Shown piece by piece: positions 1-8,979 of a stretch of DNA of 64,000 bases. Under the pieces are notes generated by a model, which did not search any database, was not told the DNA's origin, and saw nothing but the letters and a program-made list of their open reading frames with translations. The position numbers and the translations under genes are program-made. The stretch is from Burkholderia sp. IMCC1007 (GTDB lineage Bacteria > Pseudomonadota > Gammaproteobacteria > Burkholderiales > Burkholderiaceae). The stretch is taken from the NCBI RefSeq assembly GCF_027257875.1, contig NZ_JAPVQY010000011.1, forward strand, positions 93,155 to 157,154. The letters run 5' to 3'. Numbering within the stretch: position 1 is the first letter of the stretch; the number at the start of each line of letters is the position of its first letter.

Positions 1-1165
1 CATCGAGGTAGTCCGCATACCACTGCATCATTGCTCGCCGTTGTCTGAGATATCTAGCGTGGTTGTAGTCGCCAGCAGTGCCTTCCTCAAGATGCGCTAG
101 CTGCGTTTCGACGTGATCCTTTATCCAGCCGTGCTCTCGAAGGAGGGTGCTCGCGGTATGACGTGTGCCGTGCCCGACCATACGACCCTTGTAGCCAATC
201 TTCGAAAACACGAGGTTGATGGTGTTTTCGCTTATGATCTCGTGCTTCGTGCCGATGCCGGGAAAAACGTACTTGTGACGCCCCGTCAGCTTTTTGAGTT
301 CCCTGAGCGCCTTGACCAGTTGCGACGGGAGCGGCGTGACGTGGCCGCGTCGCATCTTCATCTTCTCGGCAGAGATCGTCCAGAGTGCTTCGTCGAGATC
401 GACCTCGGTCCATTCGGCATAGCGGACCATACCCGGTCGGCTCGCCGTCCAGATGGTCATCCAGGCAGCGACGTAGGCAATGAGGCGGCTCGTCGATTTC
501 TCGAGCGCGCGCAGGAAGTCAGGAAGTTCCGATTCGAGAAGGTGAGGATACGGTTTTGCCTTCGGCGCGGCTTTCGAAATGACCTTGAGCTCCGAAGCCG
601 GATTGAATTCGCATTTGCCGCGTGCGATGGCCTGACTGAAGATTTCGCGCAGCCAGCCGCGAGCCTTTTTCGAGACGTTGAGGGCGTCGCGCTTTTCGAA
701 TCGTTCCTGGACACGGGCGCAGTCTGCGCGCGTGATGTTTACCAGCTTGATCGAACCGAGCTCGGGCAGGATGTCCTTGTCGAGGTACGTCCGAATTTTG
801 CTCAGCGTTGAGGCGGACCGACCTGCATCTTGTTTGTTCTTGTACCAGAGTTCAGCGGCTGCTCTGAACGTGCCGTCGTCACTGGTATCCGCCCGCTGCC
901 GCGCTATCCGCCGTTTCGCGCGCGGATCGGCGCCGTCGGCGACGAGCGTCCGGTATGCTGCTGCCTGCTGTCTCGCTTTCTGAAGCGTGACGTCGGGGTA
1001 GCGTCCCAACGAGATACGCGGCTGCTTGCCATGCAGGCGATAGCGGAAATGCCAGAACTTGTTGCCCTCCGGGGTTACCCAGAGAACCAGCCCGTCGCCA
1101 TCGGCGACACCGTAGGGCTTTGGCCGGGGGCGGGCTGCTTCGACTTCGCGAACGGTGAGAGGCAT
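1..1165 (-). CDS. P4-type tyrosine integrase, 3' end beyond the window
   Basis: Site-specific recombinase that would integrate and excise a genomic island. At least 388 codons are visible; the gene is open to the left edge. The N-terminus (starts MPLTVREVEAARPRPK) has the DUF4102 arm-binding pattern: a DGDGLVLWV segment, then FRYRLHGKQPRISLGRYPDVTL. The catalytic half shows the first arginine in TASRPGMVRYAEW, then GHGTRHTASTLL (His and second Arg), and near the edge AHLEEGTAGDYNHARYL with the likely tyrosine nucleophile. The ATG is set by the start of this conserved N-terminus. The gene begins 165 bp from the 3' end of a tRNA-Leu gene, the usual position for an integrase using that tRNA as attachment site, so the island should extend leftward. 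Confidence 0.93.
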   Translation of the reverse strand, partial: MPLTVREVEAARPRPKPYGVADGDGLVLWVTPEGNKFWHFRYRLHGKQPRISLGRYPDVTLQKARQQAAAYRTLVADGADPRAKRRIARQRADTSDDGTFRAAAELWYKNKQDAGRSASTLSKIRTYLDKDILPELGSIKLVNITRADCARVQERFEKRDALNVSKKARGWLREIFSQAIARGKCEFNPASELKVISKAAPKAKPYPHLLESELPDFLRALEKSTSRLIAYVAAWMTIWTASRPGMVRYAEWTEVDLDEALWTISAEKMKMRRGHVTPLPSQLVKALRELKKLTGRHKYVFPGIGTKHEIISENTINLVFSKIGYKGRMVGHGTRHTASTLLREHGWIKDHVETQLAHLEEGTAGDYNHARYLRQRRAMMQWYADYLD

Positions 1166-1256
1166 GGTGAGTACATTGCGTAATCTCGAACTTTCAATGT
1201 ACTCAAAAACGTACTCGTCTGCACGTGGCTTGCCGTGTTCCGGCTTAGACGGCAAT

Positions 1257-1293
1257 AAACAAAAAACCCCGCAAATTCAATGATTTACGGGGT
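1257..1293 (-). terminator. Rho-independent terminator of tRNA-Leu
   Basis: Read on the minus strand, ACCCCG pairs with CGGGGT, extended by AAAT/ATTT around a 6-nt loop, and a run of T follows. It lies about 37 nt past the tRNA 3' end, between the tRNA and the integrase gene. Confidence 0.75.
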
Positions 1294-1329
1294 CTTCTGG
1301 ACTTCTCTGTACTACCCTATACAGCCTTA

Positions 1330-1416
1330 TGGTGCCCAGGAGAGGACTCGAACCTCCACGATGTTGCCACCGCTAGGACCTGAACCTAGTGCGTCTACCA
1401 ATTCCGCCACCTGGGC
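1330..1416 (-). tRNA. tRNA-Leu (anticodon CAG)
   Basis: The acceptor stem GCCCAGG/CCTGGGC is complete and CCA is encoded. The anticodon stem CTAGG/CCTAG closes the loop TTCAGGT, giving anticodon CAG. A long variable arm is present, as expected for a leucine tRNA. Length is 87 nt including CCA. The gene is intact although an integrase lies directly behind its 3' end, consistent with integration that regenerates the tRNA end. Confidence 0.95.
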
Positions 1417-1452
1417 ACGTTTTGCAGTAGCTGCTTGCTGCAAAGAAGCGAA

Positions 1453-1480
1453 ATTATAGCGCCCCAATTACTCGTGTCAA
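1453..1480 (-). promoter_or_regulatory. Sigma-70 promoter of tRNA-Leu
   Basis: On the minus strand a perfect -35 box TTGACA is separated by 16 bp from a perfect -10 box TATAAT. The -10 ends about 37 bp before the mature tRNA 5' end. Confidence 0.8.
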
Positions 1481-1611
1481 CACTTTTTTGCGATGGGCCG
1501 CAAACGGGCCGCCGAGGCGCCCGCCCGCGGCATTCCCGTCATTTGACGACACAACGCGGGTGATAGAATGACCCGCCGCCGTCAATATAGAACTGTCTGA
1601 CGGACACCTCT

Positions 1612-1701
1612 ATGTTGATGCCGGGCACCATCAGTCAACGCAACGAGAACAATCATCGACAAACCCTTGAGCAAATATCCGTACCCCATTCCGAGCCGTG
1701 A
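1612..1701 (+). CDS. Possible 29-codon leader peptide overlapping the rnr start
   Basis: A short open frame starts with ATG TTG ATG and ends with a TGA inside rnr, overlapping the proposed rnr TTG start by 35 nt in another frame. No family is recognised. Such an overlap could couple translation of the two frames, because rnr has a weak start codon and no clear ribosome binding site close by. It could equally be chance. Confidence 0.25.
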   Translation: MLMPGTISQRNENNHRQTLEQISVPHSEP

Positions 1702-4123
1702 AGAAATTCTTGGCGTGCTGCGTACGAGCGACGCGCCGCTGGCCGCCAACGATATCGCCGAAGCGCTGTCGATCAAGCGTCAGGAGCGCGAGGGGTTCTT
1801 CCGGCGGGTCGCCGCGATGGAACGCGACGGCCAGATTCGCCTCGACAAGCGCGGTCACTACCAGCTCACCCATCCGTCGAACTTCGTTGCCGGTCGCGTC
1901 CAGGGGCATCGCGACGGCTACGGGTTCGTGATCCGCGACGACGGCCAGGACGATCTGTTCTTGCCGAACGGCGAAATGCAGAAGGTCATGCACGGCGATC
2001 GCGTGCTCGCGCGGATCGTCGGCTACGATCGCCGCGGCCGGCCCGAAGGGCACGTCGTCGAAGTCACCGAGCGTGCGAACAAGCGCGTGATCGGCCGCCT
2101 GCTCAATGAGAACGGCGCGCTGATCGTCGCGCCCGAAGACAAGCGCATCGGCCACGACATCCTGATCACGCAGAACGTGAAGAAGGCGAAGGTCGGGCAG
2201 GTCGTCGTCGTCGAATTGACCGATTTCCCGAGCCGCCACTCGCAGCCGCTCGGCCGCGTCGTCGAGGTGCTCGGCGACATCGACGACCCGGGCATGGAAA
2301 TCGAGATCGCGGTGCGCAAATATGGCGTGCCGCACGAATTCAGCCAGCCGGCGCTCGACGAAGCCGCCGCGCTGCCGGACAAGGTGCGCCCGGCCGATCT
2401 GCGCTTCCGCGTCGACCTGCGCGACGTGCCGCTCGTGACGATCGACGGCGAGGACGCGCGCGACTTCGACGACGCCGTCTACTGCGAGCCCGTCAAGGTC
2501 GGCCGCGGCGACGGTTTCCGCCTGATCGTCGCGATTGCCGACGTTTCGCACTACGTGCAACCGGGCAACGGCCTCGACGCCGACGCGCTCGAGCGCAGCA
2601 CGTCGGTCTACTTCCCGCGGCGCGTGATCCCGATGCTGCCGGAGAAACTGTCGAACGGCCTTTGTTCGCTGAATCCGCAGGTCGACCGCTGCGTGCTCGT
2701 GTGCGACATGGTGATCACCGCGCGCGGCGAGATCAAGGCGTACCAGTTCTATCCGGCGGTGATCCACTCGGCCGCGCGCCTGACGTACACCGAAGTCGCG
2801 GCCGTGCTGTCGAACACGAAGGGGCCGGAGGCCGCGCGCCGCGCCGATCTGCTGCCGCACCTGCAGGATCTGTACGGCGTCTACAAGTCGCTGTTTGCCG
2901 CCCGTCAAAAGCGCGGCGCGATCGACTTCGACACGACCGAGACCTATATCGTCTGCAACTCGCAGGGCAAGATCGAGCAGATCGTGCCGCGTCAGCGCAA
3001 CGACGCGCACAAGCTGATCGAGGAATGCATGCTGGCCGCGAACGTCTGCGCGGCCGATTTCCTGAAGCGCCACAAGCACCCGGGCCTGTACCGCGTGCAT
3101 GCGGGGCCGACGCCGGAGAAGCTCGAGAACCTGCGCGCGTTCCTGCGCGGCATGGGCCTGTCGCTCGGCGGCGGCGACAAGCCGCATGCGAGCGACTACG
3201 CGGCGCTGATGGCGCAGATCCGCGACCGGCCCGATGCGCAGATGCTGCAGCCGATGCTGCTGCGCTCGATGCAGCAGGCCGTCTACAGCCCGGACAACAT
3301 CGGCCACTTCGGTCTCGCGTACGAGGCGTACGCGCACTTCACGAGCCCGATCCGCCGCTACCCCGACCTGCTCACGCACCGCGCGATCTACGCGATCCTG
3401 TCGGGCAAGAAGTACACGCCGAAGGCGCCGGAAGGCTTCGAGCTGAACACCGCGCTGTCGCCGCGCGCCCGCGCGATGCAGCAGGCCGACGACGAAGCGC
3501 GCGGCCGCTCGAGTCCGAACACCGCGATCTGGGAAGAACTCGGCCTGCATTGCTCGGCGAACGAGCGGCGTGCCGATGAAGCGTCGCGCGACGTCGAAGC
3601 GTGGCTCAAGTGCTACTTCATGCGTGACAAGCTCGGCGAGGAGTACGGCGGGATGGTGAACGGCGTCACGTCGTTCGGCATCTTCGTGCAGCTCGACACG
3701 CTGTTCATCGAAGGCCTCGTGCACGTCACGGAGCTCGGCTCGGACTACTTCCAGTACGACGAGATCAAGAACGAGCTGCGCGGCGAGCGCACGGGCATCC
3801 GTTATCGCCTGTCGGATCGCGTGCGCGTGCAGGTGAGCCGCGTCGATCTCGACGCGCGCAAGATCGACTTCCGCCTCGTGCGCGATACGCCGGTGAAGGC
3901 GCCGCGCCCGGCACCGGCGCCGGCTGTCGTCGGCAACGATCGTGGCGGTCCGCGCGTGCGCTCGTTGCCGCCGGCGGAAGATGCGGTGCCGCGTCGCAAG
4001 AAGGCGGCAAGCGCGCCGACCGTCGCGGTGAACGAAGCGCGCGCTGCGCGTGCCGCGAAGAAGAAGGGCGGCACGGCGGCGAAGACGGCCGCGAAGAAGC
4101 CGCACGCGCGCAAGAAGTATTGA
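1667..4123 (+). CDS. rnr: Ribonuclease R (3'-5' exoribonuclease)
   Basis: Degrades structured RNA from the 3' end in mRNA turnover and rRNA quality control. The 818-residue product has the RNase R order: winged-helix N-terminus (about 1-80), two cold-shock OB domains (about 75-220), the RNB catalytic domain with the metal-binding acidic cluster TIDGEDARDFDDAV (D260, D266, D268, D269), an S1 domain near 645-725, and a Lys/Ala-rich basic tail. The family contains RNase II too, but the winged helix and basic tail favour RNase R. The start is TTG, chosen because the following residues (MSKYPYPIPSREEIL) begin the conserved N-terminus and no in-frame ATG lies upstream. rlmB follows about 150 bp downstream, the common beta-proteobacterial order. 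Confidence 0.96.
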   Translation: MSKYPYPIPSREEILGVLRTSDAPLAANDIAEALSIKRQEREGFFRRVAAMERDGQIRLDKRGHYQLTHPSNFVAGRVQGHRDGYGFVIRDDGQDDLFLPNGEMQKVMHGDRVLARIVGYDRRGRPEGHVVEVTERANKRVIGRLLNENGALIVAPEDKRIGHDILITQNVKKAKVGQVVVVELTDFPSRHSQPLGRVVEVLGDIDDPGMEIEIAVRKYGVPHEFSQPALDEAAALPDKVRPADLRFRVDLRDVPLVTIDGEDARDFDDAVYCEPVKVGRGDGFRLIVAIADVSHYVQPGNGLDADALERSTSVYFPRRVIPMLPEKLSNGLCSLNPQVDRCVLVCDMVITARGEIKAYQFYPAVIHSAARLTYTEVAAVLSNTKGPEAARRADLLPHLQDLYGVYKSLFAARQKRGAIDFDTTETYIVCNSQGKIEQIVPRQRNDAHKLIEECMLAANVCAADFLKRHKHPGLYRVHAGPTPEKLENLRAFLRGMGLSLGGGDKPHASDYAALMAQIRDRPDAQMLQPMLLRSMQQAVYSPDNIGHFGLAYEAYAHFTSPIRRYPDLLTHRAIYAILSGKKYTPKAPEGFELNTALSPRARAMQQADDEARGRSSPNTAIWEELGLHCSANERRADEASRDVEAWLKCYFMRDKLGEEYGGMVNGVTSFGIFVQLDTLFIEGLVHVTELGSDYFQYDEIKNELRGERTGIRYRLSDRVRVQVSRVDLDARKIDFRLVRDTPVKAPRPAPAPAVVGNDRGGPRVRSLPPAEDAVPRRKKAASAPTVAVNEARAARAAKKKGGTAAKTAAKKPHARKKY

Positions 4124-4270
4124 GCGTTCAGGGGCGGCGCGCACGCCCTTGCAGTATCGAGAGACGCCGCGTTCTACCGGTCACCGCCGGCAACGCGGCG
4201 CTTTCCTTTTCCATGGATCGCGGCTGCGCGCGTTGCGCGGCCGCACGTTTGATCGAAGGTTGTTCCAGTC

Positions 4271-5014
4271 ATGTCACGTCTGAAGGTTCTTTACGGTTTT
4301 CATGCGGTGACCGCACGTTTGCGGCACGATGCATCGACGGTTGCGGAGGTGCTGTACGACCAGACGCGCCGCGACCGCCGCATGCAGGACTTCCTGCACG
4401 CCGCGAAGGAAGCGGGCGTGCGGCTGATCGCAGCCGACGAAACGCGCCTGTGGGGTCTCGCGCATACCGAGCGCCATCAGGGCGTCGTCGCGCGCGTCGA
4501 GGACGTGCCGCTCGCGCAGAACCTGTCCGAGCTGCTCGACGGCATCCAGGGTCCGGCGTTGCTGCTGGTGCTCGACGGCGTCACCGATCCGCACAACTTG
4601 GGCGCATGCCTGCGTGTCGCCGATTCGGCCGGTGCGCACGCGGTGATCGCGCCGCGCGATCGCGCGGTCGGCCTGAACGCGACGGCGGCGAAGGTCGCGA
4701 GCGGCGCGGCGGACACGGTGCCGTACATCACGGTGACGAACCTCGCCCGCGCGCTGCGCGAGCTGAAGGAAGCGGGCGTGTGGATCATCGGCACGTCGGA
4801 CGAAGCGTCGTCGACGCTGTACGAAACCAAGCTCGACGGCCCGGTCGCGCTCGTGATGGGCGCGGAAGGCGAAGGCATGCGCCGGCTCACGCGCGACACC
4901 TGCGACGAAGTGATGAGCATTCCGATGGCCGGCAGCGTGGAAAGCCTGAACGTGTCGGTTGCAAGCGGCGTGTGCCTGTACGAAGCGGTGCGGCAGCGAC
5001 GCGTGAAGGGCTGA
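4271..5014 (+). CDS. rlmB: 23S rRNA (guanosine-2'-O-)-methyltransferase RlmB
   Basis: SpoU-class knotted methyltransferase that 2'-O-methylates G2251 of 23S rRNA using S-adenosylmethionine. The 247-residue protein has the N-terminal substrate-binding domain (about 1-75) and the three SpoU motifs: [30 protein letters not shown], and [23 protein letters not shown] near the end. Length is typical. It follows rnr on the same strand, and the two probably work in related RNA metabolism. Confidence 0.95.
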   Translation: MSRLKVLYGFHAVTARLRHDASTVAEVLYDQTRRDRRMQDFLHAAKEAGVRLIAADETRLWGLAHTERHQGVVARVEDVPLAQNLSELLDGIQGPALLLVLDGVTDPHNLGACLRVADSAGAHAVIAPRDRAVGLNATAAKVASGAADTVPYITVTNLARALRELKEAGVWIIGTSDEASSTLYETKLDGPVALVMGAEGEGMRRLTRDTCDEVMSIPMAGSVESLNVSVASGVCLYEAVRQRRVKG

Positions 5015-5108
5015 TGCACGCGGCCCTGCGCAATGCGCGGGCCGCCATGATCCGACCGACGTGTGACGCGATCGCGCGCGGCACATGCCTCTCCGGAACG
5101 CGCGAACC

Positions 5109-5981
5109 ATGACCCTGTTCCGTCTCGGCGCATCGTGCGCCGTTCTCGGTCTGCTGGCCGCCTGCACGTCGCCGTCGCTCGTCGAGCACGGCACCTACTA
5201 CGCCGACACGAGCCTGCACGCGCGCGGCGCCGATTCGCGGATCCGCTTTCTCGTGATGCACTACACCGAAAGCGACGAAGCGAAATCGCTGCGCACGCTG
5301 ACCGGCGATTCGGTCAGCGTGCATTACGTCATCGCGCCGCAGCCGCGTGTCGAACACGGGATGCCGGTGGTCTACCAGCTCGTGCCGGAAGCGGAGCGCG
5401 CGTGGCATGCCGGCGTCAGTGAATGGCAGGGCACGACCGAACTGAACGCGGCGTCGATCGGCATCGAAAACGTGAACCGCGGCCCGCTCGATCCGCAAAA
5501 TCGTACGTGGCAGCCGTATCCGGCCGCCCAGGTCGACGCGCTGATCCGGCTGTCGAAGGACATCGTCACGCGCTACGCGATTCCGCCGACGCGCGTGGTC
5601 GGGCATAGCGACATCGCGCCGCAACGCAAGATCGATCCGGGCCCGCTGTTCCCGTGGCATGCGCTCGCGCAAGCCGGCGTCGGCGCGTGGCCGGACGACG
5701 CGACCATCGCGGCGCGGCTCGCGGGTCGCGACCCGCATGCGCTCGTCGACGTGCGCGCGTTGCAGCTCAAGCTCGCGCGCTACGGCTATGACGTGCCGAC
5801 CGACGGGGTGCTCGATGCGCGCACGCGGCGCGTATTCGCGGCATTCCAGATGCATTTCCGGCCGTCCGACTATGCGGGCAATCCGGATGCCGAAACCGAC
5901 GCGATCGCGCAGGCATTGCTCGACAAGTATTTCCCCGGCGAGGCGCCGGCCGACGACGCATCCGCGACGGGCGCACCGTGA
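5109..5981 (+). CDS. N-acetylmuramoyl-L-alanine amidase, lipoprotein of AmiD type
   Basis: Cleaves the amide bond between N-acetylmuramic acid and L-alanine in peptidoglycan fragments, probably in the periplasm anchored to the outer membrane. The ATG chosen begins [14 protein letters not shown] and leads into a lipobox LLAAC, giving a lipidated cysteine near residue 18. The Amidase_2 domain shows zinc-ligand segments [19 protein letters not shown] and [17 protein letters not shown]-terminal peptidoglycan-binding domain follows (about 205-270, [19 protein letters not shown]). The lipoprotein signal separates it from cytoplasmic AmpD. An in-frame ATG 24 nt upstream would add residues before the signal peptide and is less likely. 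Confidence 0.9.
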   Translation: MTLFRLGASCAVLGLLAACTSPSLVEHGTYYADTSLHARGADSRIRFLVMHYTESDEAKSLRTLTGDSVSVHYVIAPQPRVEHGMPVVYQLVPEAERAWHAGVSEWQGTTELNAASIGIENVNRGPLDPQNRTWQPYPAAQVDALIRLSKDIVTRYAIPPTRVVGHSDIAPQRKIDPGPLFPWHALAQAGVGAWPDDATIAARLAGRDPHALVDVRALQLKLARYGYDVPTDGVLDARTRRVFAAFQMHFRPSDYAGNPDAETDAIAQALLDKYFPGEAPADDASATGAP

Positions 5982-6090
5982 CGATCGGCGCGCAACGCGG
6001 CGACCCGGCCGCGGCCGCCGAAAAAGCACGGGCTGTCGGCCGAGTCCGGTAAACTGGCGGTTTTTCGCAATCCCGCAGCATTTCCTCCCC

Positions 6091-6786
6091 ATGACTCAAG
6101 ACGAACTCAAACGCCTGGTCGGCCAGGCGGCCGCCGATTATGTGATCAACAACGTGCCGGAAGGCGCGGTGATCGGCGTCGGCACCGGCTCGACCGCCAA
6201 CTGCTTCATCGACGCGCTCGCCGTCGTCAAGTCGCGCTATCGCGGCGCGGTGTCGAGCTCCATCGCGACCACCGAGCGCCTGAAGTCGCACGGCATCAAG
6301 GTGTTCGACCTGAACGAGATCGAGTCGCTGCAGGTGTACGTCGACGGCGCGGACGAAATCGACGCGAGCGGCGCGATGATCAAGGGCGGCGGCGGCGCGC
6401 TGACGCGCGAGAAGATCGTCGCGTCGGTGGCCGACACGTTCGTGTGCATCGCGGATGCCAGCAAGCGCGTGCCGGTGCTCGGCGCATTCCCGTTGCCGAT
6501 CGAGGTCGTGCCGATGGCGCGCACGGCGATCGGCCGACGCGTGACCGCGCTCGGCGGTGTGCCGGTCCTGCGCGTGACGAAGGACGGCGCGCCGTACATC
6601 ACCGACAACGGCAACGAAATCATCGACGTGAAAGGTCTGCAGATTGCCGACCCGCGCGGTTTCGAAGCGCAGGTGAACGCATGGCCGGGCGTGGTGACCG
6701 TCGGCCTGTTCGCCGAGCGCGGCGCGAATCTTTGCCTGCTCGGCACGGAAGCCGGCGTTGAAACGATCGTTTATTCGGCTAATTGA
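6091..6786 (+). CDS. rpiA: Ribose-5-phosphate isomerase A
   Basis: Interconverts ribose 5-phosphate and ribulose 5-phosphate in the pentose phosphate pathway. The 231-residue protein has the [11 protein letters not shown] phosphate-binding loop, the DGADEID motif with active-site acids and the [12 protein letters not shown] segment carrying the catalytic Glu/Lys. The ATG at [11 protein letters not shown] matches the family start. The open frame continues upstream but without family resemblance. A terminator follows about 95 bp downstream. Confidence 0.96.
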   Translation: MTQDELKRLVGQAAADYVINNVPEGAVIGVGTGSTANCFIDALAVVKSRYRGAVSSSIATTERLKSHGIKVFDLNEIESLQVYVDGADEIDASGAMIKGGGGALTREKIVASVADTFVCIADASKRVPVLGAFPLPIEVVPMARTAIGRRVTALGGVPVLRVTKDGAPYITDNGNEIIDVKGLQIADPRGFEAQVNAWPGVVTVGLFAERGANLCLLGTEAGVETIVYSAN

Positions 6787-6881
6787 AAGAATTGAAATGA
6801 AATTGGCAGGTTGAAAAACGCTCTTCAGCGGGACGTCATAACCCGTACCGGATTGCATATTTCAATCGTGTCGAAAATCGC

Positions 6882-6917
6882 GGCCCGGCAAGCGCAGAGC
6901 GCTTCCCGGGCCTTTTT
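6882..6917 (+). terminator. Rho-independent terminator after rpiA
   Basis: GGCCCGG plus AAGCGC pairs with GCGCTT plus CCGGGCC around a 3-nt loop and is followed by TTTTT. It ends the rpiA transcript. Confidence 0.85.
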
Positions 6918-7085
6918 GGTGACCGTATAAAGTACCCCTTATTAAAGAGGGATAACCCTGTCAGGTGTTTACCAGATAGCGAAATATCCCCGAACTCGCC
7001 AACTTATAGATCATAAGAACAGTGGTAACCAGGGCCGGCGGAACTGCGGAGCAGGTGTTCGCAAATCGACGCACGGGGAGGTGTC

Positions 7086-7802
7086 ATGGAGCAGGGCAAA
7101 GACCGGTCACTGGTCGCGAAAGTGATGGATGGGCTTGTCGCGGGTATTGTCGAAGACAAGTACGGCGGCATTCTGCCGCCGCAGGACGTGCTATCGAAAG
7201 AGTTCGATGTAAGCCGTACGGTGATGCGCGAAGCATTGTCGATGTTGCTTGCGCGCGACATGCTGGACGTGCGTCCGAAAGTCGGTACGCGCGTGCGGCC
7301 GATGCGTGACTGGCGCATGATCGACGAGGATGTGGTGAGCTGGCGGTTTCGCGCGAAACCCGATCCGCAGTTCATGCGCGACGTCATCGAATTCAGGATG
7401 CTGATCGAACCACGTGCGACTGCGCAGGCCGCGGTGCGTGCGACGGCGCTCGACATCGCGGCCATTCGCGAAGCGTTCGAAGCGTTCAAGGTGTTGCAGC
7501 CGGGCGATCCTGGCTACGACACGGCGGACGAACTGCTGCACACGCGGATCGTCCAGGCGAGCGGCAACCAGTTTTTCCAGCAGATGGCGGCGATCGTGCG
7601 CGGTGCGGTGCGACTCGTGAATCCGCGCGTCGCGCAGAAGGACGGTGCGCACGACATCGCGGTGAAGGCGCATGCGCGCGTCGTCGACGCGATCGAACGG
7701 CGCGATCCGCGCGAAGCGGAAGCGGCGTCGCTCGCATTGATCGATTTCAGCGCCGACGAGATCTCGCGCGATTTCTCCGTCGACGTGCCCGTGCGCGCTT
7801 GA
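7086..7802 (+). CDS. GntR-family regulator, FadR/FCD subgroup
   Basis: DNA-binding regulator of the FadR type. Residues about 12-75 form the winged helix (PPQDVLSKEFDVSRTVMREALSML), and residues about 95-225 form an all-helical FCD ligand domain of the kind that binds organic or sugar acids. The 238-residue length is typical. The ATG is preceded by GGGAGG at good spacing. A Gfo/Idh-type oxidoreductase gene starts 110 bp downstream on the same strand and could be its target; that link is inferred from position only. Ligand unknown. Confidence 0.88.
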   Translation: MEQGKDRSLVAKVMDGLVAGIVEDKYGGILPPQDVLSKEFDVSRTVMREALSMLLARDMLDVRPKVGTRVRPMRDWRMIDEDVVSWRFRAKPDPQFMRDVIEFRMLIEPRATAQAAVRATALDIAAIREAFEAFKVLQPGDPGYDTADELLHTRIVQASGNQFFQQMAAIVRGAVRLVNPRVAQKDGAHDIAVKAHARVVDAIERRDPREAEAASLALIDFSADEISRDFSVDVPVRA

Positions 7803-7912
7803 ATCGGCGCGCAGCGTCATCCGTATGCTTCATCCGTGAGTCGAGCCGTTTATCATGACGGCCGGCCGGCAACCTGCCGACCGCCGTTATACGACCGACA
7901 CGGAAGATCCGG

Positions 7913-8899
7913 ATGAACGACCTCGACAAGCGCCCGGTGCGCTTCGGCATCATCGGCGCGGGCAGCATCGCACGCCGTTTCGCACAAAGCCTCGCTCACG
8001 TGCCGGGTGCCGTGCTCGCCGGCGTGTGGGCACGCCGGCCGGACGCCGCCAGCGCGTTTTGCGACGCTAGCGGCGCAACGCCTGCCACGAGCGTCGATGC
8101 GCTCCTCGCGAGCGACGTCGATGCAATCTACATCGCCACGCTCCACGACAGTCATGCGCAGTACGCGCTGGCCGCGCTCGCGGCCGGCAAGGCCGTGCTG
8201 TGCGAAAAGCCCGCGACGTTGAACGCCGCGCAGCTCGGCACCGTGCTCGATGCGGCGCGCGACGCCGGACGTCTCTTCATGGAAGCGATGAAGCCGCCGT
8301 TTTTTCCGCTGTACCGGCAGTTACGCGCGCACCTGCAAGCCGACCCGATCGGCGAGGTGCGGCTCGTGCGGGCCGGTTGCGCGTCGTCGTCGGTGCCGGA
8401 CGATCATTCCGTCTATCGCCTCGATCGCGCCGGCGGCGCGCTGCTCGACATCGGCATCTACGAAGCGTTTCTCGCGGTCGACTGGCTCGGTGCTGCGCGC
8501 GACGTGCAGACGCTCGGCCGTCTCGGCGCGACGGGTGTCGATATGTTCGCGAGCCTGAACAGCGTGCACGCGAACGGCGGAATCTCGCAGCTCTTTTGCG
8601 GGCTCGACGTGATGGGGCGCGGCGATGCGCTGATCGCCGCCGCGGGCGGGCACGTGACGATTCACGACAAGTGGTGGAACCCCGCACGCGCGACGATCCG
8701 TTATGCCGATGGGCGCACCGTCGAGCTCGATGCGCCGGTCGACGGCGGCGGCCTCAACTACGAGACCGAACATTTCTGCGACTTGCTGCGCGCCGGCAAA
8801 CTCGAGAGCCCGATCATGACGCACGACCATTCGCGGCAGATGATCGCGATGACCGACGCGGCACGTGCGGCGCTCGGCGTGCGTTATTCGGGCGAGTAA
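7913..8899 (+). CDS. Gfo/Idh/MocA-family NAD(P)-dependent oxidoreductase
   Basis: Likely oxidises or reduces a sugar or cyclitol. The Rossmann motif GAGSIA lies at residues 15-20, and the family CEKP motif with catalytic Lys99 follows a standard first half. The C-terminal alpha/beta domain includes GGALLDIGIYEAF and a late histidine-rich segment (MTHDHSRQM). The 328-residue length is normal. Substrate cannot be read from the sequence. Neighbours are a GntR/FCD regulator upstream and a convergent cystine-type ABC permease downstream. Confidence 0.88.
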   Translation: MNDLDKRPVRFGIIGAGSIARRFAQSLAHVPGAVLAGVWARRPDAASAFCDASGATPATSVDALLASDVDAIYIATLHDSHAQYALAALAAGKAVLCEKPATLNAAQLGTVLDAARDAGRLFMEAMKPPFFPLYRQLRAHLQADPIGEVRLVRAGCASSSVPDDHSVYRLDRAGGALLDIGIYEAFLAVDWLGAARDVQTLGRLGATGVDMFASLNSVHANGGISQLFCGLDVMGRGDALIAAAGGHVTIHDKWWNPARATIRYADGRTVELDAPVDGGGLNYETEHFCDLLRAGKLESPIMTHDHSRQMIAMTDAARAALGVRYSGE

Positions 8900-8944
8900 G
8901 CGGGAAGAGCAGCGGGCGGGAAGAAGGGTGGGAAAAGCGGATGC

Positions 8945-8966
8945 CGGGGCGCGCAGGCGCGCCCCG
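8945..8966. other. Strong hairpin between convergent genes
   Basis: A perfect 10-bp inverted repeat CGGGGCGCGC/GCGCGCCCCG with a 2-nt spacer lies between the oxidoreductase gene and the convergent ABC permease. No T-run follows on either strand, so it is a possible mRNA 3'-end or stabilising structure, not a classic terminator. Confidence 0.5.
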
Positions 8967-8979
8967 ACGTGACGTGCGT

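Noticed and set aside
1543..1569. A candidate rnr promoter TTGACG with TAGAAT
   Set aside because: The spacer is only 15 bp, too short for confidence.
1631..4144. A minus-strand open frame of more than 800 codons opposite rnr
   Set aside because: It is Arg/Ala/His-rich and mirrors the third-codon GC bias of rnr. Such long antisense frames are expected in GC-rich DNA; rnr has clear domains.
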